Shown: positions 25,214 to 34,197, numbered from the stretch's first letter. The stretch: 64,000 nt of DNA from an uncultured Bacilli bacterium (GCA_934098745.1 CAKOPG010000002.1:52693-116692); one strand, 5' to 3'. Program-made: numbers and translations. The notes: a model not told the origin generated them from the letters alone.

Positions 25214-25462
25214 ATGGGATTTTCAGATAATTTCTTTAAAAAAGTAGAAAAGAAAACAAACGTTAACAAAGATACCATTTTAGAATTAGCCAGTAAACTT
25301 CAAAACGGTAATATGAAAGATGAAAAAACTTTAAAAGAGGTTATTGGTACATTATCCGAAATGACAGGACGCAAAGTATCAAAAGAACAAGAAGACAAAA
25401 TAATTAATGCTGTTATAAATGATAAAGTACCAAATAATATTGATAAGTTCTATAATGAATAA
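25214..25462 (+). CDS. spoVIF: SpoVIF-like sporulation protein
   Basis: An 82-residue protein matching the stage VI sporulation protein F family, needed for coat assembly in Bacillus. Features are FFKKVEKKTNVNKDTILELA, DEKTLKEVIGTLSEMTGR and VSKEQEDKIINAV, followed by a short NKIDKFYNE-type tail. AGGAGG precedes ATG. CATATATTA at 25189 resembles a mother-cell -10 element but lacks a good -35, so regulation is uncertain. Small, cytoplasmic, flanked by terminators on both sides. Confidence 0.8.
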   Translation: MGFSDNFFKKVEKKTNVNKDTILELASKLQNGNMKDEKTLKEVIGTLSEMTGRKVSKEQEDKIINAVINDKVPNNIDKFYNE

Positions 25463-25463
25463 C

Positions 25464-25491
25464 AAACTTCGTAAAAAAAATCGAAGTTTTT
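25464..25491 (+). terminator. Terminator of spoVIF
   Basis: AAACTTCG ... CGAAGTTT followed by TT, two bases after the stop. Confidence 0.8.
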
Positions 25492-25511
25492 CCCATATTA
25501 TCAAAAAAAAC

Positions 25512-25540
25512 TTGTACTTTTAAAAATAATTTGTTATAAT
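25512..25540 (+). promoter_or_regulatory. Promoter of rpsF-ssb-rpsR
   Basis: TTGTAC, 17 bases, TATAAT. Confidence 0.8.
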
Positions 25541-25549
25541 ACCACTTGA

Positions 25550-25612
25550 GTGAAAGAACTCTAGGCTTTTTAATGCCGAAAACCAACTTGCCTGAAAAGG
25601 CCATTAGACCAT
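25550..25612 (+). promoter_or_regulatory. Candidate S6:S18 autoregulatory leader
   Basis: The rpsF leader folds around CTAGGC/GCCTG and AAAGGCC-type pairings and displays an unpaired ATGCCGAAAACC near 25573. A CCG in this position is the hallmark of the S6:S18-binding leader described in many bacteria. Assignment is by position and motif only. Confidence 0.5.
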
Positions 25613-25627
25613 AAGGAGGTGTAATAA

Positions 25628-25918
25628 ATGAGAAAGTATGAAATAATGTTTATCGTTAAACCTGATTTAGAAGAAAAAGTTGTTAAAGATACTGTTAAAA
25701 AATTAGAAAAAACTTTAACAGATAATAAAGCAACTATTACTTTATCTAAAGAGCTTGGCCAAAAAGAATTCGCATATGAAATTAAAGGTCATAAATCTGG
25801 CTTCTACTACTTATATAACATTGATTCAAATAAAGATACTGCTATTAAAGAATTTGATAGAATTGCATCTTTAGATGAAAATGTATTAAGACATTTAATA
25901 CTAAACGTTGAGAAGTAG
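25628..25918 (+). CDS. rpsF: 30S ribosomal protein S6
   Basis: A 96-residue S6 with MRKYEIMFIVKPDLEE at the N-terminus and the conserved KKLEKTL and ELGQKEFAYEIKGHKSGFYY segments. It binds S18 on the 30S platform. First gene of rpsF-ssb-rpsR, with AAGGAGGTG upstream of ATG. Confidence 0.97.
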   Translation: MRKYEIMFIVKPDLEEKVVKDTVKKLEKTLTDNKATITLSKELGQKEFAYEIKGHKSGFYYLYNIDSNKDTAIKEFDRIASLDENVLRHLILNVEK

Positions 25919-25926
25919 GAGGAAAT

Positions 25927-26397
25927 ATGAATAAAGTATTTTTAATAGGAAGATTATCTAGAGATCCCGAACTAAGACATACTACAAGTGGCACTGCTGT
26001 TTGTCAAATAAATGTTGCCATAAGTAGACCAGTTGCTCAAGGAAAAGAGCCAGAAACTGATTTTATTAATGTAACAGTTTGGAATAAACCTGCTGAAAAT
26101 GTAGCAAGATATCTTTCAAAAGGAAGACAAGTAGCCGTTGAAGGAAGAATTCAAACAAGAAGCTACGATAATAACGAAGGTAAGAAAACTTATGTAACCG
26201 AAGTAATAGCAAGTAACGTAGAATTTTTAGGATCAGCTAATGATACATCGAGAAGAGAAAATATGGTGCCTGATGATAATCCATTTGATATTGATATGAG
26301 TCAAGCTCCAGCTCCAGAAACAACATCTGTTGATAATGATCCATTTGCTAACTTTGGAGAAAAAGTAGAAATAAGTGATAGTGAATTACCTTTCTAA
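25927..26397 (+). CDS. ssb: Single-stranded DNA-binding protein
   Basis: A 156-residue SSB with the OB-fold (MNKVFLIGRLSRDPELR, FINVTVWNKPAENVARYL, GRIQTRSYDNNEGKKTYVTEV) and a flexible acidic tail. The tail ends in the partner-binding tip SDSELPF (family D-D-x-L-P-F). It coats single-stranded DNA in replication and repair. Between rpsF and rpsR, as in Bacillus. Confidence 0.97.
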   Translation: MNKVFLIGRLSRDPELRHTTSGTAVCQINVAISRPVAQGKEPETDFINVTVWNKPAENVARYLSKGRQVAVEGRIQTRSYDNNEGKKTYVTEVIASNVEFLGSANDTSRRENMVPDDNPFDIDMSQAPAPETTSVDNDPFANFGEKVEISDSELPF

Positions 26398-26413
26398 AAA
26401 AGGAGGAACAAAA

Positions 26414-26632
26414 ATGGCAGAATTTCGTAAAAAAAGAAAAAAAGTATGCTATATGTGTATTGGAAAACCAGTTGATTACAAAAATGTTGATGTAATTACT
26501 AAATATATAAACGATTCAGGTAAAATTTTACCAAGAAGATTTACTGGTACTTGTGCTAAACACCAACGTCATGTAGCAGAACAAGTTAAATTAGCAAGAT
26601 TCATGGGATTTATTCCATATACAACTAAATAA
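26414..26632 (+). CDS. rpsR: 30S ribosomal protein S18, zinc-type
   Basis: A 72-residue S18 (MAEFRKKRKK start, then VDYKNVDVITKYI, ILPRRFTGTCAKHQR). The Cys pair CYMC and the later TCAKH make it a cysteine-containing, probably zinc-binding (C+) form. ATG 26414 is preceded by AAGGAGG; an in-frame ATG at 26375 inside ssb lacks a site. Confidence 0.96.
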   Translation: MAEFRKKRKKVCYMCIGKPVDYKNVDVITKYINDSGKILPRRFTGTCAKHQRHVAEQVKLARFMGFIPYTTK

Positions 26633-26655
26633 GCAGATATTTGCTTATTTTTTCT
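26627..26655 (+). terminator. Terminator after rpsR
   Basis: AAATAAGCA-gatatt-TGCTTATTT followed by TTT, overlapping the rpsR stop. Confidence 0.8.
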
Positions 26656-26703
26656 TTTAACCATTCAAAATTATGGTATAATTAACGAAAGGAACGTGAT
26701 AAT

Positions 26704-27147
26704 ATGAAAGTAATATTTATAAAAGATTTAAAAAAACAAGGTAGAACAGGGGAAATCAAAGAAGTTGCTGATGGTTATGCAACTAACTTCTTAATCAAAA
26801 ATGGCTATGCTGTAAAATATACTAAAACTAGTAATGAAAGATTAAATGAAGATATCAAAAATAAACAATTAAAAGAAGAAAAAGATATAGATGAAGCTAA
26901 CCTTATTAAAGATAAGTTAGCTAAAGAAAATATAATATTTGTCGTAAAAGCCGGTACCGATGGTAAAGTATTTGGTAGCATTTCTTCTAAACAAATTGAA
27001 GAAAAACTAGCAAGTCTTGGATATAACATTGATAAAAAGAAAATAAAAGCCGATACTTCTCTTAATCTATTAGGAACTCACTATGTTAAAATAGAACTTC
27101 ATAAAAAAGTTCTTGCCGAATTAAAAATAACTATTAAAGAAAAATAA
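26704..27147 (+). CDS. rplI: 50S ribosomal protein L9
   Basis: A 147-residue L9: N-terminal RNA-binding domain (KVIFIKDLKKQGRTGEI, ATNFLIKNGYAV), the long connecting helix, and the C-terminal domain (AGTDGKVFGSISSKQIEE). Own -10 region (TATAAT at 26677) and terminator. The usual gdpP (yybT) gene between rpsR and rplI is not present. Confidence 0.96.
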   Translation: MKVIFIKDLKKQGRTGEIKEVADGYATNFLIKNGYAVKYTKTSNERLNEDIKNKQLKEEKDIDEANLIKDKLAKENIIFVVKAGTDGKVFGSISSKQIEEKLASLGYNIDKKKIKADTSLNLLGTHYVKIELHKKVLAELKITIKEK

Positions 27148-27153
27148 AATCTC

Positions 27154-27184
27154 AAATAACCCAACAATAATTGGGTTATTTCTT
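27154..27184 (+). terminator. Terminator of rplI
   Basis: AAATAACCCA-acaataa-TTGGGTTATTT with CTTTT. Confidence 0.8.
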
Positions 27185-27250
27185 TTAAATATATTATTAT
27201 ATCTTACTATTCGTAATAACATTTTAGTTATTTCTTTTTCATTATAATTA

Positions 27251-27279
27251 ATGACATATTACTAAATTTATAGTATAAT
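27251..27279 (+). promoter_or_regulatory. Promoter of the dnaB-type helicase gene
   Basis: ATGACA, 17 bases, TATAAT, 45 bases before the start codon. Confidence 0.65.
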
Positions 27280-27323
27280 TATAAATAAGAAAAAGTTTAT
27301 GCCAAAGTAAAGTAGGTGATAGA

Positions 27324-28658
27324 ATGAATAAAGGATTACCTAACAATTTAGATGCTGAAAAAGCCCTTATTGGTTCAATGTTCTATTCTAAAACATCTCT
27401 TCAAAAAGGATGTGAAGATGTTGAGAAAGAATATTTTTACCTAGATAGTAATTCTAAAATATTTGAAGTTATCAAAGATTTATATGAAAAACATAATCCT
27501 GTTGATGTTAATACTGTAACAACAGAATTAGTAGATAGAAACTTATTAAAACAAATTGGTGGAGTAGAGTACTTATCCGAGGTAATAAATAGTGTTGCTA
27601 CCGGAGCTAATATTGAGTACTATATAAATACCGTTACTGAAAAATATACTCTAAGAAAACTAATTGAAACCGCTACCGCCATTGAAAAAAAAGCTGGTGA
27701 AGACGAAGTTGATGTCGCCGAAGCTGTTGAATTAGCCGAAAGAGAAATTTTAAATGTTGGAAAAACTAGAAGAACAACTGAATTTAGAAAAATACAAGAT
27801 GTTTTAGCCAAAACACAAGAGGATATCGAACAACTTGTTAAAAATAAAGGTAAGATTACTGGTCTTACCACCGGCTTAAAAGACTTAGACAATGTTACTG
27901 AAGGTTTGCATGAAACCCAATTAATTATCATTGCTGCACGTCCTGCTGTTGGTAAAACTGCTTTTGCTCTAAATATAGCTGCTAATGCTGCCAAATCAAC
28001 TAAAAAGAATATTGCTATCTTTTCTCTAGAAATGCCCGCTGAACAATTAGTACTAAGAATGATTAGTTCACTAGGGCAAATAGACAATAAAAAATTACAG
28101 ACAGGAAGGCTTGAAAGTGAAGACTATAGACGTATAAATGAAGCAATGAGCCAATTAGCCGATACCAATATCTATTTTCATGATGGAACGGCTACCACTG
28201 CTAGCGAAATACAGGCTAAATGTCGTCGCTTATCAACCCAAGGTGAAGGCCTAGGTTTAGTAGTTATTGACTATTTACAGCTAATAGATTCATCTGGAAA
28301 ATATCAAGGAGCAAGACAACAAGAAATATCTGAAATTTCCCGAAAATTAAAAACAATGGCTCTTGAATTAAATGTTCCGGTAATTGCCTTATCACAATTA
28401 TCTAGAAGCGTTGAAAAAAGAGAAGATAAAAAACCAGTTTTAAGTGATTTAAGAGAATCCGGAGCTATTGAACAAGATGCCGATATCGTTGCTGCTCTCC
28501 ATGCTCCAGAACAAGATATACCACAAACAGATGATTCAATCCCGGCTCCAATTCAATTAATCATCTTGAAACATCGTAATGGACCAACTGCTACTATTGA
28601 TATGTTATTTAAGAAAAAGACTTCTACATTTTTGTCTCTTAAAAAGGATGGTGTGTAG
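27324..28658 (+). CDS. dnaB: Replicative DNA helicase (DnaB; dnaC in Bacillus naming)
   Basis: A 444-residue hexameric 5'-3' replicative helicase. The N-terminal primase-interaction domain starts LPNNLDAEKALIGSMF. The RecA-like domain has Walker A AARPAVGKTAFALNIA, FSLEMPAEQL, Walker B VVIDYLQLI and the C-terminal SDLRESGAIEQDAD and LKHRNGPT motifs. Located after rplI as in many Firmicutes; followed six bases later by an M23 peptidase gene. Confidence 0.97.
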   Translation: MNKGLPNNLDAEKALIGSMFYSKTSLQKGCEDVEKEYFYLDSNSKIFEVIKDLYEKHNPVDVNTVTTELVDRNLLKQIGGVEYLSEVINSVATGANIEYYINTVTEKYTLRKLIETATAIEKKAGEDEVDVAEAVELAEREILNVGKTRRTTEFRKIQDVLAKTQEDIEQLVKNKGKITGLTTGLKDLDNVTEGLHETQLIIIAARPAVGKTAFALNIAANAAKSTKKNIAIFSLEMPAEQLVLRMISSLGQIDNKKLQTGRLESEDYRRINEAMSQLADTNIYFHDGTATTASEIQAKCRRLSTQGEGLGLVVIDYLQLIDSSGKYQGARQQEISEISRKLKTMALELNVPVIALSQLSRSVEKREDKKPVLSDLRESGAIEQDADIVAALHAPEQDIPQTDDSIPAPIQLIILKHRNGPTATIDMLFKKKTSTFLSLKKDGV

Positions 28659-28663
28659 TAAAT

Positions 28664-30205
28664 ATGAAGAAAAAATGGACCTTTAGTATGATTTTTATAG
28701 TTCTTATTTCTATCTTAAGTATCTTTTTACTAGGCTTTAAGTTAACTGAAAATAAAACTCCTCAAGAATTATATGCTATCTATCTTGAAGGTGAAAAAAT
28801 AGGTACCGTTAAATCTAAAGAAGAATTTAATGAATATATTAATCTCCAAGAAGAAAAATTAAAAGATAAGTATAAAGTTGATAAAATATATACCCCTAAA
28901 GGTGTAGAAATAAAAAAAATAGTTACCTATAGTAACAAATATAATAGTAATGAAGAAATTTATCGTATGCTAGTTAAACAACAAAGCTTTACTATTAAAG
29001 GTATAATTGTTAATATTGAAAAATCTTCAAATAATGACGAAAATGATGAAAATGATAATAAAGAAAAAGAATACCTAAAAATTAATGTTCTAAGTAAAGA
29101 TATTTTTGATGAAGCCATTAAAGATATCGTTAAAGCTTTTTTACCAGAAGAAGAATATAATTCTTTTCTTGAATCTACTCAAAAACCTATTGAAGATTAT
29201 GGAGAGATAATTGAAGATGTTTATATAAAAGAAAATATCACATATAAAGAAGGATACATATCTACTAATGAACATATATATACTGATGTCGCCGAATTAA
29301 CTAAATACCTTTTATATGGTACTCTTGATGAACAACAAACATATATTGTTCAAGATGGAGATACTATCGAATCAATTGCTACAGCTAATAAATTAAATAC
29401 CAAAGAATTCTTAATAGCCAACCCTGAGTTTACCAGTGCCAATAATCTATTATATGAATCTCAAAAAGTTGTCGTTGGGTTAATTAATCCGGTTATAAGT
29501 ATTGTAGTAGAAAAGCACTCTGTTCAAGAAGAAGTTCAAAAGTATACCACAGAAATAAAATATGATGATGAAATGGTTATAGGATACTCTTATGTAGAAA
29601 GAGAAGGGGAAGATGGCCTAGATAAAGTAACTAGAAAATATCAGTATATCAATGGCCAATTAGTCGATGTTGGATTAGTAGGAAGCTCTGAAATAAAACC
29701 ATCAGTAAGTAGAATATTGGTTAAAGGTGATAAATATATTCCTAACGTCGCTGATCTATCTTACTGGGCATGGCCAACAAGTACCCCATATACCATTACC
29801 ACATACTATCAATATCGTTGGGGAAGTTTCCATTCTGCTATTGATATCTATGTCGGTTTTGGTTCACCAATATATGCCGCTAACAATGGTACAGTATATG
29901 CTGTTGGCAGTGGCTGTGTAAGAGGTAATACCGGTTGTAATAGCACAAGAGGAAATTACATTATCATTAATCACAATATTAAAGGATATTATACACAATA
30001 TATGCATTTAAATAGTATTTTAGTAAAACCAGGACAAACCGTATCTCGCGGTCAAAAAATTGCCACTATGGGAAATACTGGATACGTTGTCCCAACCCCA
30101 GCTTATGGTTCATCATCAAATGCTGGAACACACTTAGATTTTGGAGTATGGATTGGTATTCCCTATAATGGTGGTTATACCATTAATCCTCTTAATTTAT
30201 ACTAA
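28664..30205 (+). CDS. LysM-G5-M23 cell-wall peptidase with an altered zinc motif
   Basis: A 513-residue envelope protein: N-terminal membrane anchor (residues 5-25), a long alpha/beta region, a LysM-like segment (TYIVQDGDTIESIATANKLN), a G5 domain (EEVQKYTTEIKYDDEMVIGY ... GLVGSSEI) and a C-terminal LytM/M23 domain. The first zinc motif is HSAID, as expected. The second, normally HxH, is THLDFGV, with Asp where the zinc-binding His should be, so catalysis is uncertain. Such LysM/G5/M23 proteins act in wall remodelling outside the membrane. Its last base overlaps the walJ start. Confidence 0.85.
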   Translation: MKKKWTFSMIFIVLISILSIFLLGFKLTENKTPQELYAIYLEGEKIGTVKSKEEFNEYINLQEEKLKDKYKVDKIYTPKGVEIKKIVTYSNKYNSNEEIYRMLVKQQSFTIKGIIVNIEKSSNNDENDENDNKEKEYLKINVLSKDIFDEAIKDIVKAFLPEEEYNSFLESTQKPIEDYGEIIEDVYIKENITYKEGYISTNEHIYTDVAELTKYLLYGTLDEQQTYIVQDGDTIESIATANKLNTKEFLIANPEFTSANNLLYESQKVVVGLINPVISIVVEKHSVQEEVQKYTTEIKYDDEMVIGYSYVEREGEDGLDKVTRKYQYINGQLVDVGLVGSSEIKPSVSRILVKGDKYIPNVADLSYWAWPTSTPYTITTYYQYRWGSFHSAIDIYVGFGSPIYAANNGTVYAVGSGCVRGNTGCNSTRGNYIIINHNIKGYYTQYMHLNSILVKPGQTVSRGQKIATMGNTGYVVPTPAYGSSSNAGTHLDFGVWIGIPYNGGYTINPLNLY

Positions 30206-30963
30206 TGAAAGTATGTGTTCTATCAAGTGGTAGTAAAGGCAACACTACCTATATTGAATCAAATAATGCTAAAATACTAATAGATGCCGGCAACAGTAGC
30301 AAATATATATTGACAAAACTTGCCGAACTTGAAGTTATTCCTAGTGAACTAGATGCTATTCTAATTACCCATACCCATGTAGATCACGTTAAAGGATTAC
30401 AAAACCTCTTGAAAAAAATAAATCCATGCGTATATATGACTGAAAAAATGTATCCATATCTAGATTTTATTGAAAATTATCAATTCATTAAAGATAATAA
30501 AATTAAAATTAAAGACTTAGATATAGATGTAATAAAAACATCTCATGATACTGATGATTCCGTGGGCTATATCGTCAGCAATATGGATAAGTCTATCGTA
30601 TATATTACTGATACCGGTTACATAAATCAAAAATATTTCCCAATATTAACCAATCGTGATATATATATTATGGAAAGTAATCATGATGTAGAAATGCTAA
30701 ATAACGGTCGTTACCCATTTGAATTAAGACAAAGAATTCTATCAGATAAAGGCCATCTATCCAATTATGATTCTGCTAAATATCTTGCAAAATTTATTGG
30801 AAATAAAACTAAATACATCTTATTAGCTCACTTATCAGAAGAAAATAATACTGAAGAGTTAGCATATAATACATTAAAAGATAGACTATCAAAAGAAAAT
30901 ATAAAAGTAGATAATATAATAATTGCTACCCAAAATAAAGAAACTGAGTTAATTAACCTTTAA
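30205..30963 (+). CDS. walJ: WalJ/YycJ metallo-beta-lactamase-fold protein
   Basis: A 252-residue metallo-hydrolase with the motif THTHVDHVKGL, GNSSKY and TSHDTDDSVGY segments, typical of YycJ/WalJ. In Bacillus the gene ends the walRK operon and has been linked to DNA-end processing and to coordination of wall growth with replication. No walR or walK is in the window; here it is coupled to the M23 protein (TAATG). Confidence 0.9.
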   Translation: MKVCVLSSGSKGNTTYIESNNAKILIDAGNSSKYILTKLAELEVIPSELDAILITHTHVDHVKGLQNLLKKINPCVYMTEKMYPYLDFIENYQFIKDNKIKIKDLDIDVIKTSHDTDDSVGYIVSNMDKSIVYITDTGYINQKYFPILTNRDIYIMESNHDVEMLNNGRYPFELRQRILSDKGHLSNYDSAKYLAKFIGNKTKYILLAHLSEENNTEELAYNTLKDRLSKENIKVDNIIIATQNKETELINL

Positions 30964-30986
30964 CTTAGTTTCTTCTTGAATAAAGG

Positions 30987-31015
30987 TTGCAAATTATAAA
31001 TTATTATGTTATTGT
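30987..31015 (+). promoter_or_regulatory. Promoter of murA
   Basis: TTGCAA, 17 bases, TATTGT, 50 bases before the start codon. A possible alternative -10, TATAGT, follows at once. Confidence 0.5.
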
Positions 31016-31065
31016 ATAGTTGAACAAAACGAAGAAAAATTCATAAAATATACAAGGAGGTATTT

Positions 31066-32319
31066 ATGCCTAAAATAAAAATCGAAGGTGGACATAAATT
31101 GTCTGGAACAATAACTGTCAGTGGTGCTAAAAATAGTGCTGTAGCCCTAATTCCTGCTGCTATCCTTTGCGATGAAACAGTAACTATAAGTAACGTCCCT
31201 GAAATAACCGATGTTGATGATTTAGAAAATATTCTAGTTCACTTAAATGCCAAAGTATCACGTGAAAAAGGCAAAGTTGAAATTAATTCCAGTAGTATTA
31301 TTAACCGTGAAATTACTCAAGAATTATCCAAAAAATTGCGTGCATCTTATTACTTTATGGGAGCCTTGCTAGGAAAATTTAACAAAGTAGAAATGTATTT
31401 CCCCGGTGGTTGTTCTATTGGGGCAAGACCAATAAATCTTCATTTAAAAGGATTCGAATTACTAGGAGCTACCATTACTGAAGAAGATAACCACTTTATT
31501 ATTGAAGCTGAAAAATTAAAGGGAAATAATATATATTTAGATTTTCCAAGTGTCGGAGCTACCATTAATATCATGTTAGCAGCTGTTAAAGCTAAAGGAA
31601 AAACTATTATAGACAATGCCGCTCAAGAACCGGAAATTGTTAATGTTGCTACATTTTTAAACAACATGGGTGCCAAAATAAAAGGTGCCGGTACCAGTAC
31701 AATTACAATTATTGGTGTAAAACGCTTACACAAATGCTTTCATGAAGTAATTCCGGATCGTATCGAAGCTGGAACTTACCTAATTACTGCTGCCTTACTT
31801 GGTAATAACTTAAAAATAGATAATATTATTCCTAATCATTTAGAAGCTTTAATATCAAAATTAAAAGAATGTGGCGTTGAAATGGAAATTGGCTTAGATA
31901 ATATCATAGTAAATGAAGTAAAAAAATATAAATCTACCGATATAAAAACTTTAGTATATCCGGGCTTTGCTACCGATTTACAACAAATTATGGCCACATT
32001 TTTAACTCAGTGTCGTGGTCGTAGTATCATTGAAGAAACCATTTATGAAAACCGTTTCCAAAATCTAAAAGAATTAGATAAAATGGGTGCCAATACCAAA
32101 GTAACTAAAGATAATCATAAAGCTACCATTAAAGGAAAAACTAAATTAATTGGTACTGACGTAACTGCCACCGATTTACGTGGTGGGGCCTCTCTTTTAG
32201 TAGCAGGCCTTATTGCCGAGGGAACAACTACAATTGATAATATTGCTTACATTTTAAGAGGCTATGATAAAATAATAGAAAAATTGTCATCTGTCGGTGC
32301 TAAAATAGAAATAATATAA
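31066..32319 (+). CDS. murA: UDP-N-acetylglucosamine 1-carboxyvinyltransferase
   Basis: A 417-residue EPSP-synthase-fold enzyme that adds enolpyruvate to UDP-GlcNAc, the first committed step of peptidoglycan synthesis. The N-terminal GAKNSAVALIPAA, the catalytic Cys in FPGGCSIGARP (fosfomycin target), the DRIEAGTYLI segment and TDLRGGASLLVAG are all present. Length is standard. AAGGAGG upstream of ATG. Confidence 0.97.
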   Translation: MPKIKIEGGHKLSGTITVSGAKNSAVALIPAAILCDETVTISNVPEITDVDDLENILVHLNAKVSREKGKVEINSSSIINREITQELSKKLRASYYFMGALLGKFNKVEMYFPGGCSIGARPINLHLKGFELLGATITEEDNHFIIEAEKLKGNNIYLDFPSVGATINIMLAAVKAKGKTIIDNAAQEPEIVNVATFLNNMGAKIKGAGTSTITIIGVKRLHKCFHEVIPDRIEAGTYLITAALLGNNLKIDNIIPNHLEALISKLKECGVEMEIGLDNIIVNEVKKYKSTDIKTLVYPGFATDLQQIMATFLTQCRGRSIIEETIYENRFQNLKELDKMGANTKVTKDNHKATIKGKTKLIGTDVTATDLRGGASLLVAGLIAEGTTTIDNIAYILRGYDKIIEKLSSVGAKIEII

Positions 32320-32339
32320 TATTATTTAGTAGTGATACT

Positions 32340-32993
32340 ATGAAAAAAATAATACTATTATTATTTCTTTTTTTAACATGTTTTGCTTGTTATTTAATAT
32401 ATAATTTAACAGAAACTAATCATAATTTCTACTTAGCCATTGGCGATAATACCGCTAATAACCCCATTACCAAAAAAAATAAAAATATAACAACATATAA
32501 TACAGATTTTGTAAATAAAGATTATCGAATTATAGATCTAGTTAATATAATTAAATATAATGAGGAAATAAATATAAATAATAAAACTATTTCTATTCAT
32601 CAATTATTTAAAAAAGCTGATACAATCATTATCTCTGTTGGTATGAATGATATTTATAATAAATTAAATGATAATACCAAAGATATTTATACCTATACTA
32701 ATGAAATGATTAACAATATGGAATATATTTTAGATGAAATAGCCAAGTATAATCCTCATCAAGTGTTTGTTTTAAGTTACTATAACATCACTAATAATTA
32801 TAATGATATCTTTACATATCTAAATTATAAGTTGCAAAAAATTACTAATAATCATAACTATACTTACCTAGAACTAAATAAAAAATTAAAAAATAATCCC
32901 GAAATATTAGAAAAAAGTAATAATTTTTCTCTAAATAACGAAGGATATTCCATAATTAATCAAATAATAGTTGAAAATTCAAAAAAATACTGA
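32340..32993 (+). CDS. Membrane-anchored SGNH-fold protein lacking catalytic residues
   Basis: A 217-residue protein with an N-terminal membrane helix (IILLLFLFLTCFACYLIY) and an outside domain resembling SGNH/GDSL hydrolases. Block I reads LAIGDNTA, with Asn where the catalytic Ser of GDS is expected. Block III reads VGMNDIY, close to GxND. The last block is SLNNEGYSII, without the catalytic His. It is therefore probably an inactive relative, perhaps binding wall glycans or lipids; that is inference. 20 bases after murA and likely cotranscribed. Confidence 0.65.
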   Translation: MKKIILLLFLFLTCFACYLIYNLTETNHNFYLAIGDNTANNPITKKNKNITTYNTDFVNKDYRIIDLVNIIKYNEEININNKTISIHQLFKKADTIIISVGMNDIYNKLNDNTKDIYTYTNEMINNMEYILDEIAKYNPHQVFVLSYYNITNNYNDIFTYLNYKLQKITNNHNYTYLELNKKLKNNPEILEKSNNFSLNNEGYSIINQIIVENSKKY

Positions 32994-32999
32994 TATAAT
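32971..32999 (+). promoter_or_regulatory. Promoter of rpmE
   Basis: TTGAAA, 17 bases, TATAAT, inside the 3' end of the preceding gene. The leader contains ATGAC-ttgtttt-GTCAT (33018-33036), a small hairpin possibly used for r-protein control. Confidence 0.7.
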
Positions 33000-33052
33000 A
33001 TTAAACGTATTTATTACTATGACTTGTTTTTGTCATGGCGAAAGGAGAAACT

Positions 33053-33262
33053 ATGAAGAAAAATATACATCCAAATTATGTTGAAGCAACAGTAACATGT
33101 GCATGTGGAAATACTTTTAAAACTAAATCTACAAAAAGTAACATTAACGTTGAAGTATGTTCAGCATGTCATCCATTCTATACTGGAACACAAAGCAATA
33201 CAGCAAGAAAAGGACAAGTAGATAAATTTAATAAAAAATATGGTTTTGACAAACAAAACTAA
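33053..33262 (+). CDS. rpmE: 50S ribosomal protein L31, zinc-type
   Basis: A 69-residue L31: MKKNIHPNYVEATVTCACGN, then VEVCSACHPFYTG and the lysine-rich tail. The CxC and CxxC pairs mark the zinc-containing form. ATG 33053 has AAAGGAG upstream. Monocistronic with terminator. Confidence 0.96.
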   Translation: MKKNIHPNYVEATVTCACGNTFKTKSTKSNINVEVCSACHPFYTGTQSNTARKGQVDKFNKKYGFDKQN

Positions 33263-33266
33263 TTAT

Positions 33267-33287
33267 AACCACACAAGTGGTTTTTCT
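33267..33287 (+). terminator. Terminator of rpmE
   Basis: AACCAC-acaa-GTGGTT followed by TTTCTTTT. Confidence 0.8.
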
Positions 33288-33302
33288 TTTTATTCATTTT
33301 TC

Positions 33303-33331
33303 TTGACAAACTAAATGAATAATAATATAAT
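33303..33331 (+). promoter_or_regulatory. Promoter of the gene at 33355
   Basis: TTGACA, 17 bases, TATAAT, a near-consensus sigmaA promoter ending 23 bases before the ATG. Confidence 0.8.
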
Positions 33332-33354
33332 AAAAAACACTTAGGAGGGGAATT

Positions 33355-34197
33355 ATGACTAAAAAAATTAATGATGATATCACAACAAACCAGAAATATG
33401 TCTTATTACTAAATAACTGTTATGATACTAGAGAGAATGATCAAATATGCCAACATAAATATAGTGTATTAAGAGGAGTATTAGAAAAAGAATATACTGA
33501 TTTTAGTACTCTAGATCAAGATATGCTAGGATTAGATGATAGTATTACTATTGGCTTAAACTCATGGCTAGTTAGCGGATCATTTCCAGTTATTGCTGAA
33601 GAGCATCATGGAGAAATGATTAACTGTGCTACTGGAAGAACCATTAGCTATGACAAAGATGGTTTTAACACCTTAGGATTAAGTTATTGCGAAAAGTATC
33701 CTATTTCAAACGTTATGGCCTCTATGCTATTAAACATGTTAGCCCGTGACTATGAAGCTGTAAAACGTTATCATGATAAAGAAGAAGCTCTAGAAGATTA
33801 TGCTTTAAGTAATCAACTAAATCAAAACAAAAGAAATAAAATATATGGTGTATTTATCGATACAGATGAAGAGGAAAAACCAGTTATTATCTCAAAAGAT
33901 GGAAAGAATTATGTTGAAATTGTATCTGGAAAAACCATTTACCAAAGTAGAAAAGATGAAATAAGTTCTAACATTACTTTCTCTATAATGTTTAGATTAA
34001 AGGGAAGAGCAGGTTTAGTTAAAATAGCTGAAAATAGTTTAGAAGAAACTCTTGTTAAAATGGATGAATTTGAACGTCTTGCTAAATATGAATATCAAAA
34101 TTACAAATTTAAAAATGCTAAAAAGACATTTGCCACCAGAACTGGTTCACCTTTAGTAAGAAAAATGCAAAAGAAATTAGAAAGAGAAGTCAAATAA
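33355..34197 (+). CDS. Unrecognised 280-residue cytoplasmic protein
   Basis: I do not recognise this protein. It has no signal peptide or membrane helix. Visible features are an N-terminal YVLLLNNCYDTREND segment, a region around GRTISYDKDGFNTLGLSYCE, a charged helix (RYHDKEEALEDYALSNQLN) and a basic C-terminus (KKTFATRTGSPLVRKMQKK). It has a near-consensus promoter and a strong AGGAGGGG ribosome site, so it is probably well expressed. It stands alone between rpmE and rpiB. Confidence 0.7.
   Translation: MTKKINDDITTNQKYVLLLNNCYDTRENDQICQHKYSVLRGVLEKEYTDFSTLDQDMLGLDDSITIGLNSWLVSGSFPVIAEEHHGEMINCATGRTISYDKDGFNTLGLSYCEKYPISNVMASMLLNMLARDYEAVKRYHDKEEALEDYALSNQLNQNKRNKIYGVFIDTDEEEKPVIISKDGKNYVEIVSGKTIYQSRKDEISSNITFSIMFRLKGRAGLVKIAENSLEETLVKMDEFERLAKYEYQNYKFKNAKKTFATRTGSPLVRKMQKKLEREVK

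Noticed and set aside
32340..32993. Reassigned UGA code as in some Mollicutes
   Set aside because: This gene and the one at 13128 end in TGA at sensible points, and Trp is encoded by TGG throughout.
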